Notes under the pieces: generated by a model
The model's input: only the letters and a program-made list of their open reading frames with translations
Told to the model about the DNA's origin: nothing
Databases searched by the model: none
Shown: positions 1-5,581 of the stretch, piece after piece
Position numbering within the stretch: the first letter of the stretch is position 1
Layout: each line of letters starts with the position of its first letter
Program-made: the position numbers and the translations under genes
Source of the DNA: Arenimonas sp.
GTDB lineage: Bacteria; Pseudomonadota; Gammaproteobacteria; Xanthomonadales; Xanthomonadaceae
Reading direction: 5' to 3'
Length of the DNA: 5,581 bases
NCBI GenBank assembly: GCA_003497545.1
Contig: DNNT01000281.1
Location: forward strand, 13,173-18,753

Positions 1-832
1 CGACGGGTACGTCGGCGAGCATTCGCAAGCGCACCGCGTCGTCGATAGTTTCCCTGACCGCAGCCAGCGCCGCCTCCTCGCCTTCCGTCCAGGGCGATGC
101 CTTGGCGCGCGCGACCACGTCCTCGAGCTTCCACCAACGCTCCGCCCTGCGCGAAAACTCGGAAACGCAGGGCCGCCAGTCCGCATCATCGGCCGACAGC
201 CTTAGGAGGCTCCCTGCAGGCAGCTTGAAAACGCCCGGGTGGATACTCCACGGGGCTGGAACGTAGCCAACTTCAAGCAACCATGCGAGCGCGTCCGGGT
301 CCACGGCATGCCGCCATGCCGGGTGACGGCGGAACGCCTTGAGTTCCGAAGCGAAGACGAGGTCATGGCCGACCGCACCTACGTAAAGCGGCTTTTCGCC
401 GGTACGGTCGCGAGCGAGTACTAGGCTCCTTTCCCGACGGTCCCATGCTGCGAGGGCAAACATGCCGTTGCATCGCGACAGCGCCGACTCGACCCCCCAC
501 GAAGCGATCGCCTCCAGCAGCACCTCGGTGTCGGAATGACCCCGCCAGAAACGTGGCGAATCCGCCTCCAGCACAGCCCGCAGGTCGGCGTGGTCGTAGA
601 TCTCGCCATTGAATGCAAGCACCCATCGGCCATCGGCCGAAACCATAGGCTGCGCGCCCGCGGGCGAAAGATCGAGGATGCTCAATCGACGGTGGACCAA
701 GGCAATCCCGGCAGCGGGGTCGCGCCATTCGCCTTGTCCATCCGGCCCTCGATGCGCCAACGATAGACCCATCGCTCCGACTAGGCCGGAATCGAACGAG
801 CTGGGTCCCAACAAGCCTGCCAAGCCGCACAT
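1..832 (-). CDS. Asparagine synthase (glutamine-hydrolysing) family protein, N-terminal part, 3'-truncated by window edge
   Basis: Read in full from the minus strand: an uninterrupted frame of 277 codons starting at ATG 832-830 and leaving the window before any stop. It begins MCGLAGLLG, so Cys2 is the Ntn-type nucleophile of a class II glutamine amidotransferase (GATase_7). Other family residues are present: HRGPDG (27-32), HRRLSI (47-52), NGEIYDH (75-81), GHSDTE (98-103) and ARDRTGEKPLY (140-150). The visible end, LRMLADVPV, is the segment that normally precedes the SGG ATP-binding loop, so the synthetase half lies beyond the left edge. The family moves ammonia from glutamine to an adenylated carboxylate. 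In surface-glycan clusters, relatives are thought to amidate uronic-acid sugars or other carboxylates (WbpS-like), so true asparagine synthesis is less likely here; this is inference from context. The start sits 3 bp after the MT-D stop with only a weak AGG upstream, suggesting coupled translation. Confidence 0.93.
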   Translation of the reverse strand, partial: MCGLAGLLGPSSFDSGLVGAMGLSLAHRGPDGQGEWRDPAAGIALVHRRLSILDLSPAGAQPMVSADGRWVLAFNGEIYDHADLRAVLEADSPRFWRGHSDTEVLLEAIASWGVESALSRCNGMFALAAWDRRERSLVLARDRTGEKPLYVGAVGHDLVFASELKAFRRHPAWRHAVDPDALAWLLEVGYVPAPWSIHPGVFKLPAGSLLRLSADDADWRPCVSEFSRRAERWWKLEDVVARAKASPWTEGEEAALAAVRETIDDAVRLRMLADVPV

Positions 833-835
833 GGG

Positions 836-1804
836 TTATGGCCTGAGACTAACTAGGACGAGATCAGGCAATACTCGCCCCTCGCGCCGTGGGTGCCTGC
901 GCTGGCGAGCGATCTCTTCAAAAAGTGCAGCGGGGTGGGTCAGCAAATAGGTCGCCAAGCGCACCCCCTTCCGGAGGCGCCCTCGGACGCCGAAAGGCGG
1001 CATCGCCTGCACCATCAATGCCTTCACCAGCCTTGCCAGGATTGGCGACGCGCTAGGGAAAACATACTCGGCGCGCATGCCGAGCCGGGTCGCGAGTGCA
1101 TCCAGAGCCCGCAGGTTCCATCGCGTCAGGTGGTGCGGCGGCTCGTTGAACGGATCCGGCCATGAGTGCTCATAGCTCATCGGCGTCAACGGCACTGAAA
1201 AACAGAGCTCTCCGCCGTCTCGTAGAAGCGCGCGCGCATCGGAAAGCAGGGCCACGGGGTCTTCCACGTGCTCAACGACATGCCAGAACGTGATCATGTC
1301 GACGCCAGCAGGCCAACGCACCGACAAATCACCAACCCCCCCCTCGATGACCTCCAAGCCCTCGGCACGACACGCAGCTACCACTTCCGAATTATGGTCA
1401 AGCCCGAACACGCTGACGCCGGCGATCGATTGCAGCTCGCGGATGAACTGGCCGCTTCCTGAACCAACGTCGATGACGACGTAATCACTGCCCACTTGGC
1501 GCGCGTTGCGAGCAATTCGCGACGCACACGCCGACCACTCCCAGCGCCTGGCCGGGTAATAGAACCCGGACCTGGTCAGCCACTTATAGAACTCTGGGCC
1601 GGGGCCACGCATTGGGAAGGCAAATTCCAGCGAACAGAACAGGCAACGAGCAAGCCCGGCGGCGCCATCCTCCTGCTGGCCGGGAGCATCCACACCCAGC
1701 GCCTGCGCCATTCGCTGCACGGAATCGCACCGACCCATCGCCAAGGTCGCCTCTCCCTTGCAAACCGGGCAGCTGATGGGATCGATCAAGCCGGCTTTCG
1801 ACAT
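836..1804 (-). CDS. Class I SAM-dependent methyltransferase with N-terminal CxxC...CxxC domain (MT-D)
   Basis: A 322-residue protein. Residues 12-15 (CPVC) and 54-57 (CLFC) form two CxxC pairs, probably a small zinc ribbon or rubredoxin-like knuckle. The Rossmann methyltransferase core follows: motif I VIDVGSGSG (110-118), the acidic ribose-binding end of strand 2 in FGLDHN (D136), HVVEHVEDP (175-183), then a GGELCFSVP strand (197-205). NEPPHHLTRW (220-229) resembles the P-x-H-L-t motif of Methyltransf_23-type enzymes. The substrate is unknown; a sugar or glycan-linked intermediate is inferred from the cluster. The ATG at 1804 overlaps the end of MT-C by 19 bp and has GAGG at 1812-1809, 4 nt upstream, which is close but usable. 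The stop TAA (838-836) lies 3 bp before the amidotransferase ATG. There is no signal peptide or clear membrane segment, so the protein is probably cytoplasmic. Confidence 0.88.
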   Translation of the reverse strand: MSKAGLIDPISCPVCKGEATLAMGRCDSVQRMAQALGVDAPGQQEDGAAGLARCLFCSLEFAFPMRGPGPEFYKWLTRSGFYYPARRWEWSACASRIARNARQVGSDYVVIDVGSGSGQFIRELQSIAGVSVFGLDHNSEVVAACRAEGLEVIEGGVGDLSVRWPAGVDMITFWHVVEHVEDPVALLSDARALLRDGGELCFSVPLTPMSYEHSWPDPFNEPPHHLTRWNLRALDALATRLGMRAEYVFPSASPILARLVKALMVQAMPPFGVRGRLRKGVRLATYLLTHPAALFEEIARQRRHPRREGRVLPDLVLVSLRP

Positions 1805-2757
1805 GAGGCCTCGACTCCGTTCCCGCCGTGTGTAACTTCGATATCTTCGGCGCCGAGCGATTCCAGCAACCGCCTGATCTGGCCACGGGTTCGCCGGTGC
1901 TTGAACACATCGGTCATCGCGTCATGCGTATCGAGCAACATCCACTCGTAATACATATCGCGATCACGAAGTCCGAAGTGCGGGTAATAATTGACTATCG
2001 GATTGAGCCGACTCAACAACAACTGCGCGAACCGCGATTCGCGGTACCGCCAGACAAGCGGGAACCACTTGTCCACCACGCGCTTGACCGCCGCGAACTG
2101 GCGCTCCTTCGGCAAGCGCAGGAAGTACCACCGATAGGCCATCCCCGCCACCCCTAGGGGTGGCGGAAGGAAGTTCCGGAACTTTGCCCGGTAATGGTCG
2201 AAGACCAAGCGGCCACCCGGGCGAACCCGCGACCACAACGCACGTATGGTTTCTTCAGGGTCGGGGGTGTGCTGCACCACGCCCAAGCACAGCACTAGGT
2301 CATAACATGCCTCGGGAAATGGCATGGCACGGACATCAGCCTGCACCAGGCAAAGCGCGGGATGCAAGCCGTTGTTCGCGGCATTCGCAACGACCGCCGA
2401 CGAGTAGTCGAAGGAATCTACTGTGGCTCCATTCGCCAGAAGCAGCTCGGTGAAACGACCAGCGCCTGAGCCCGCCTCCAGAACAAGCTGGCCTTCCAGC
2501 GAGGGAAGCGGACGGCGCAGGCATCTTTCTAGCCGGACGGCCGAAACTGGGATGCCGGTGGCGGAGTCAAGTTGGGTCTTTGGAAACCGTACCCACTGCT
2601 CCCCGAACGCACTGGCGTAGTTTTCGCCTCCCACGAAGCGCGGCACTCCGTCGATGACTGGATAGCGGGTACCGTCCGGGGCAACGAACGCGTCGCCTCT
2701 CATGACAAGCGGAGCACCCGAGCCGGGGGCAACAAGGCGGGGAAAGCGGTCTTTCAT
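1786..2757 (-). CDS. Class I SAM-dependent methyltransferase with degenerate Trm112-like N-terminus (MT-C)
   Basis: A 323-residue protein. Residues 8-42 follow the layout of a Trm112p-like domain, ending in YPVIDGVPRFV (32-42), but the usual CxxC is replaced (LVAPGSGAPL, with A10 and S13 where cysteines are expected). The methyltransferase fold follows: motif I LEAGSGAGRF (93-102), the acidic residue D117 in SFDYSS, the ADVRAMPF segment (140-147), GVVQHTPDP (159-167) and RPGGRLVFD (179-187). The C-terminal third (about 190-323) is long, rich in aromatic and arginine residues, and contains MYYEWMLLDTHD, as in several glycan-cluster methyltransferases. Substrate unknown. The ATG at 2757 overlaps the MT-B stop in an ATGA tetranucleotide; only a weak GGA (2767-2765) acts as ribosome binding site, so re-initiation is likely. 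The codons for P198-A204 carry a perfect 22-bp palindrome. Confidence 0.88.
   Translation of the reverse strand: MKDRFPRLVAPGSGAPLVMRGDAFVAPDGTRYPVIDGVPRFVGGENYASAFGEQWVRFPKTQLDSATGIPVSAVRLERCLRRPLPSLEGQLVLEAGSGAGRFTELLLANGATVDSFDYSSAVVANAANNGLHPALCLVQADVRAMPFPEACYDLVLCLGVVQHTPDPEETIRALWSRVRPGGRLVFDHYRAKFRNFLPPPLGVAGMAYRWYFLRLPKERQFAAVKRVVDKWFPLVWRYRESRFAQLLLSRLNPIVNYYPHFGLRDRDMYYEWMLLDTHDAMTDVFKHRRTRGQIRRLLESLGAEDIEVTHGGNGVEASCRKPA
2145..2166. repeat. Perfect 22-bp palindrome inside MT-C
   Basis: Every base of 2145-2155 pairs with 2156-2166; the left half is CCGCCACCCCT and the centre is CTAG. In the mRNA this could fold into a 9-bp GC-rich stem with a four-base CUAG loop. It encodes residues 198-204 (PPPLGVA) of MT-C. 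There is no U-run after it on the minus strand, so it is not a standard intrinsic terminator. Function unknown. Confidence 0.9.
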
Positions 2758-3560
2758 TGGTCAATCCGTGAGCTTGCAGATTCCCCGCTGACCGGCTGGG
2801 CCGAACCAGCCTCGCGATGGGGCCTGATTACGTATATCCGGCAGGAGGAACCGGCGAAGCGCGCAATCCGCCGGCGCCAGGAGATGGGGAGCCTTCCGCC
2901 AAGCAGCATGGTCCCTGAATACGCCAAGCCCACCGGCGCGGACGCTTCCAAGTCGAAACCCGCGCGTTTGAAGCAGGCACGCCACCAGCGCCCCGAGAAA
3001 TACCACGCCTCCGTCAATGCGTTCCCGCGCTCGCCATGGCGCGTCGGCCAAGCGAGGTTTGGACCACCGGTGCCCACCGAATGCTTCTCCGATGCGCCCC
3101 CGGCAGCCTTGGATGCCAAGCGTCCCAGCAGTCGCGATGCCATCCAAGGGTAATGCGTCGCACTTGTCCACCAACGCCAGGCTGGAGTCGGAAGTATATG
3201 TACGGCATGCCCGCCTGGCACGAGCACCCGTGCGGTCTCTCGCAAGAGGGCCTCGACGGCGGGAACGTGCTCAAGCACGTTGGAGCTGAAAACGACGTCC
3301 ACCGAGCTGTCGCAAATCGGCAGGCACTTACCGTCGTAATCAATGACGGGATGGACGCGTTGCCCTGCATAGGCACTGCTTGGCAGGTCCACCGCCGTTA
3401 CTTGGTAGCCCATGGCGGCGAGCCGGTCTGCCTGCCGACCCGTGCCAGCCCCCAGATCGAGTATCCGGGCGCCACTCGCCGGCGGCGGCAACCAGGCCAA
3501 TGCTTCCTCTAGCTCCGCATCGCGAACGCAGTGGAGGTAAGTGATGCTCTTGCTAGTCAC
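2754..3560 (-). CDS. Class I SAM-dependent methyltransferase (MT-B)
   Basis: A 268-residue protein from the GTG start at 3560. The Rossmann core starts almost at once: ILDLGAGTGR (33-42), D58 in TAVDLPSS, SSNVLEHVP (92-100) and VLVPGGHAVHILP (112-124). An extended insert follows (about 140-185) containing HGERGNALTE, then the final W-x-x-x-F-x-x-A-G-F segment common in glycan-cluster methyltransferases. The open frame continues upstream to a TTG at 3578, but the GTG at 3560 is preferred. It makes a GTGA overlap with the flippase stop and has GAGGG at 3572-3568, 7 nt upstream, while the TTG start would overlap the flippase by 22 bp. Probably cytoplasmic. The substrate is unknown, and similarity to the other methyltransferases here is confined to SAM-binding motifs. 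The hydrophilic C-terminal tail (after about 245) looks unstructured. Confidence 0.88.
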   Translation of the reverse strand: MTSKSITYLHCVRDAELEEALAWLPPPASGARILDLGAGTGRQADRLAAMGYQVTAVDLPSSAYAGQRVHPVIDYDGKCLPICDSSVDVVFSSNVLEHVPAVEALLRETARVLVPGGHAVHILPTPAWRWWTSATHYPWMASRLLGRLASKAAGGASEKHSVGTGGPNLAWPTRHGERGNALTEAWYFSGRWWRACFKRAGFDLEASAPVGLAYSGTMLLGGRLPISWRRRIARFAGSSCRIYVIRPHREAGSAQPVSGESASSRIDQ

Positions 3561-4834
3561 GCCTTTGCCCTCGGCCAACCCACAAATACCCGCACCCAGA
3601 GCAGGAGGGCCAGCAAGCCCTCAGCGATGACCAAAGCCCAGGCCGCCCCCTCGGCGCCGCGCCGGGGAATCCACCATGCCATCAGCACAACCATGGTCGC
3701 GAGTACCAATAGCTCGCTGGCCAGCCGCCATCGGATCCAGCCGTATCCAAGCAGGATGTTCGCACCGAGGATGCGCAGGCAATACGCAGGCACGTACAGC
3801 GCGAGCACCCGCAACGCCGGCACCGCTGGCCCAAAGTCCGCACCCACGACCCCCGGAAGTAGCCCGGCACCAGACCAAAGCATTCCCCCGGCGACCAGTC
3901 CATACAGCAGGGCCGCGGCTAAGAGCCCCCCCAGCAGCCAAGGATGGGAAGGTTGCCCTGCTCCCGCTCGAAATAGTCGAGGCATCACTGCAGTAACCAA
4001 CGCATCCACAGGCAAGGTGAGCAGACTCGCAAAGCGATTGGCTGCCGTGTACTGGCCGGCAAGCTCGCCCCCCCCCTCGCGCAGTGCAACAGCTTTGTCG
4101 ACGGCACCCAGTGCCAAGCCGCTGGCCCAGATGGCCGAAAGCCTTACCCCTTCTCCGAGCGCACCGCGGTCCAGCATTGCCTCCGCCGCCGGAGGCGACA
4201 ACTGCCGGCGGCAGCGTCGCCAGACCAGGCCGGCACCCAGCAGCGTCGCAAGGACGTGCAAGAGCGCATACGCCCGCATGCCGCCGTCCGAGGCGACCAA
4301 CGGCAAGGCTAGCACCGCGAGGACCCGTCCGCAGGAGAGCACCACCGGTGCCGCTGCCGCCTGCGCCATTCGCCCATGGGCTGCATAGGCGAAGGCCACG
4401 TGCACCACCATTGGCGTACCAACCAGTTCAGCCGCAGCAATGCAGGCCAGCACCTCGACCGACAAGCCGGGGTAAACCATCGATCCCAACAGCATGAAGC
4501 CAAGGCAGAGCAGCGCACCCGACCAGGCCAATGCCCGCACGGCTTGTGCCCAGCGTATTCCCAGAAGTTCGGGCGTCCGGGCCACGTCCTGGTACAGGCG
4601 CAAGCCTAGCCCGGCACCGGCGAGCCCGCTAATGGCCAGGGCCAGGCCCGCGACGCCGGAGAATGTTCCGTAGCCCTCCACCCCGAGGGTACGTGCCATT
4701 AGGATCACCCAGGCGAGTTGGGTTGCCAGCCGCGCGATGTTCCAGGCCATCACTGCCAAGGTGCTGCGGGCAAGGCCACCAATGCGTGGCCAGCGCCAAG
4801 CAAATGGCCTGGCCGCTGGTTCCCCGCCACTCAC
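3557..4834 (-). CDS. Polysaccharide flippase, Wzx-like (MOP superfamily)
   Basis: An integral membrane protein of 425 residues from the GTG at 4834. After a short basic cytoplasmic start (FAWRWPRIGG) come alternating hydrophobic stretches, about 12 by eye, from residue 25 onward. The segment MARTLGVEGYGTFSGV (46-61) matches the conserved loop after helix 1 of O-antigen and polysaccharide translocases (a-R-x-L-G-x-x-x-Y-G). Family members flip undecaprenyl-diphosphate-linked oligosaccharides from the inner to the outer face of the cytoplasmic membrane. The open frame extends to another GTG at 4945, but that start would overlap MT-A by 115 bp and add a proline-rich tail with no family resemblance. 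The GTG at 4834 makes a GTGA overlap with the MT-A stop and has GGGGT 6 nt upstream. Length fits the usual 400-480 residues. MT-B follows with a second GTGA overlap. The exact cargo cannot be inferred. Confidence 0.88.
   Translation of the reverse strand: MSGGEPAARPFAWRWPRIGGLARSTLAVMAWNIARLATQLAWVILMARTLGVEGYGTFSGVAGLALAISGLAGAGLGLRLYQDVARTPELLGIRWAQAVRALAWSGALLCLGFMLLGSMVYPGLSVEVLACIAAAELVGTPMVVHVAFAYAAHGRMAQAAAAPVVLSCGRVLAVLALPLVASDGGMRAYALLHVLATLLGAGLVWRRCRRQLSPPAAEAMLDRGALGEGVRLSAIWASGLALGAVDKAVALREGGGELAGQYTAANRFASLLTLPVDALVTAVMPRLFRAGAGQPSHPWLLGGLLAAALLYGLVAGGMLWSGAGLLPGVVGADFGPAVPALRVLALYVPAYCLRILGANILLGYGWIRWRLASELLVLATMVVLMAWWIPRRGAEGAAWALVIAEGLLALLLWVRVFVGWPRAKA
3568..3572 (-). promoter_or_regulatory. 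Ribosome binding site of MT-B
   Basis: GAGGG on the minus strand, 7 nt before the GTG at 3560. It decides the start of MT-B in favour of GTG over the upstream TTG at 3578, which would place the Shine-Dalgarno sequence inside the coding region. It lies within the last codons of the flippase, as expected for coupled genes. Confidence 0.6.
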
Positions 4835-5581
4835 CGCGCGACCCCGCGGGGGTTTGGATGCCAGAGCCGGTAGATGAGTGTTGGGTAGGCTCCGCGCGCC
4901 GTCTGGTGCAACCAGCGCGGGACATGCCTCAGCAGCAGTCTCCACACCAAGGCGTCGGGCCGCTCAATTTCGAAGGTGACGCGAAGGGCCTCGGCGTGGA
5001 CCTGTTCGAACCCGAAGCCTGTTGCGGCGAGGTGGCCCTCAAGGTCGGCACGACTCAAGGGACGGCAGTCGTAGACGCTGCCTCGTCGCCAAAACCTCAG
5101 CCACCCTGATCGCCAGGCCTCCGGCCACCAACTTAGGAAGGCGAGCGAATAATGCGGTTCCACCAGCATCCAGCGATTGGGTACCGCGAGATAGGCGATC
5201 CCCCCGGGCGCCAGGATGCGTCGAAGTTCCGAAAGATGCAGCAGCTGGGCTTCATCCCCGCCAACGTGCTCAATGACATGGTTGCTCAAGGCCACATCGA
5301 AGCAACTGTCGGGAAAGGGCAATTCGACGCCAGCGACGTCCTGGTATTCAAATCCTTCCGTAACCAAGCGGTTGTCCACGACATCCACCGCGTGCACTTC
5401 GAACCGACCACTGGGGTGGGTTCCGAAATAGTGGGCGATGCCACCGCTGCCCGTGCCCACTTCGAGTAGACGCAGAGGGCCGCCTCGCTCGCCAAGCCGG
5501 AGCAGGCGCTCGATCTTGACGGCCTTCGCGCGACGCGAGGCCAGGTCCAACACGGCATGCGGCTGGCGCTGGACCACATCG
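4831..5581 (-). CDS. Class I SAM-dependent methyltransferase (MT-A), probably 5'-truncated by window edge
   Basis: The frame is open to the right edge. The first in-window start is GTG at 5577 (248 residues), but the codon before it (GAT) is open too, so the true start may lie a few residues outside. Residue numbers here count from that GTG. Near the N-terminus is HAVLDLASRRAKAVKIERLL, then motif I LLEVGTGSGG (37-46), D65 in AVDVVDN, ELPFPD (85-90), SNHVIEHVGG (98-107), LAPGGIAYLAVPNRW (122-136) and EPHYSLAFLSWWP (140-152). The N-R-W...E-P-H-x-x-L-x-F-L-S-W-x-P block is familiar from methyltransferases in lipopolysaccharide and exopolysaccharide clusters, where substrates are mostly uncharacterised. 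It ends with a GTGA overlap into the flippase. Probably cytoplasmic, though the C-terminal segment (about 195-240) is rich in tryptophan, leucine and arginine and may touch the membrane. Confidence 0.87.
   Translation of the reverse strand, partial: DVVQRQPHAVLDLASRRAKAVKIERLLRLGERGGPLRLLEVGTGSGGIAHYFGTHPSGRFEVHAVDVVDNRLVTEGFEYQDVAGVELPFPDSCFDVALSNHVIEHVGGDEAQLLHLSELRRILAPGGIAYLAVPNRWMLVEPHYSLAFLSWWPEAWRSGWLRFWRRGSVYDCRPLSRADLEGHLAATGFGFEQVHAEALRVTFEIERPDALVWRLLLRHVPRWLHQTARGAYPTLIYRLWHPNPRGVAR
4841..4852 (-). promoter_or_regulatory. Probable ribosome binding site of the flippase within a CCCCGCGGGG palindrome
   Basis: On the minus strand a GGGGT run lies 6 nt before the GTG at 4834 and is the only purine-rich candidate there. 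Its G run is one half of a perfect 10-bp palindrome (4842-4851), so it could be partly hidden by local pairing until ribosomes translating the end of MT-A open it. The functional reading is inference; the palindrome and spacing are seen directly. Confidence 0.35.

Noticed and set aside
621..642. Short tandem repeat of CATCGGC units in the amidotransferase gene
   Set aside because: Only two imperfect units, explained by the codons of an A-D-G-R-W segment; no sign of a microsatellite or functional repeat.
363..830. A 155-codon minus-strand frame overlapping the amidotransferase
   Set aside because: It is a shifted reading of the same strand as the amidotransferase. The GATase motifs are all in the frame starting at 832, and this product is arginine/glycine-rich with no family signature.
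836..1804. MT-D as a NovU/TylC3-like sugar C-methyltransferase
   Set aside because: The cysteine pairs are suggestive, but the spacing differs and the protein is too short to carry the extra C-terminal domain of that family, so only a general methyltransferase call is made.
1805..1812. GAGGCCTC palindrome next to the MT-D start codon
   Set aside because: An 8-bp palindrome is expected by chance in a window of this size; only its GAGG half is noted as the likely ribosome binding site.
2145..2166. The palindrome as a rho-independent terminator
   Set aside because: It lies mid-gene and has no T-run following it on the minus strand, so it does not meet the usual terminator pattern.
2572..3153. 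A 193-codon plus-strand frame across MT-B and MT-C
   Set aside because: It is antisense to two genes with clear methyltransferase motifs and has no recognisable domain or fitting ribosome binding site.
3531..4388. A 285-codon plus-strand open frame antisense to the flippase
   Set aside because: Its product is low-complexity, rich in serine, alanine, proline and arginine, without any recognisable domain. It lies wholly opposite well-supported genes; long antisense frames are common in GC-rich DNA.

Overview
The window reads as one continuous stretch of a polysaccharide (O-antigen, capsule or exopolysaccharide type) gene cluster. All the genes I can support lie on the minus strand, so they are transcribed from high to low coordinates. 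The DNA is GC-rich. The gene content (Wzx-like flippase, stand-alone sugar-type methyltransferases, AsnB-family amidotransferase) is typical of cell-surface glycan loci of Gram-negative bacteria. A high-GC gamma- or betaproteobacterium is plausible, but no gene here fixes the taxon.

Order of transcription: (1) a class I SAM methyltransferase, here MT-A, entering from the right edge (4831-5581); (2) a MOP-superfamily polysaccharide flippase (3557-4834); (3) MT-B (2754-3560); (4) MT-C, with a cysteine-less Trm112-like N-terminus (1786-2757); (5) MT-D, with an N-terminal CxxC...CxxC domain (836-1804); (6) the N-terminal part of an asparagine-synthase (glutamine-hydrolysing) family protein (1-832), which runs off the left edge.

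There is no non-coding space. Successive junctions are a GTGA overlap, a second GTGA overlap, an ATGA overlap, a 19-bp overlap and a 3-bp gap. This indicates one polycistronic mRNA with translational coupling, and it supports GTG starts for the flippase and MT-B that are shorter than the longest open frames. No promoter, terminator, RNA gene, mobile element or CRISPR array is visible. The promoter must lie to the right of the window.

A reasonable joint reading is that the methyltransferases and the amidotransferase decorate sugars (O- or N-methylation, amidation of a uronic acid or a related reaction) of a lipid-linked glycan that the flippase moves across the inner membrane. The exact substrates cannot be read from the sequence. 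The two most unusual points are the run of four mutually dissimilar methyltransferases with no glycosyltransferase between them, and a perfect 22-bp palindrome buried in the coding sequence of MT-C.
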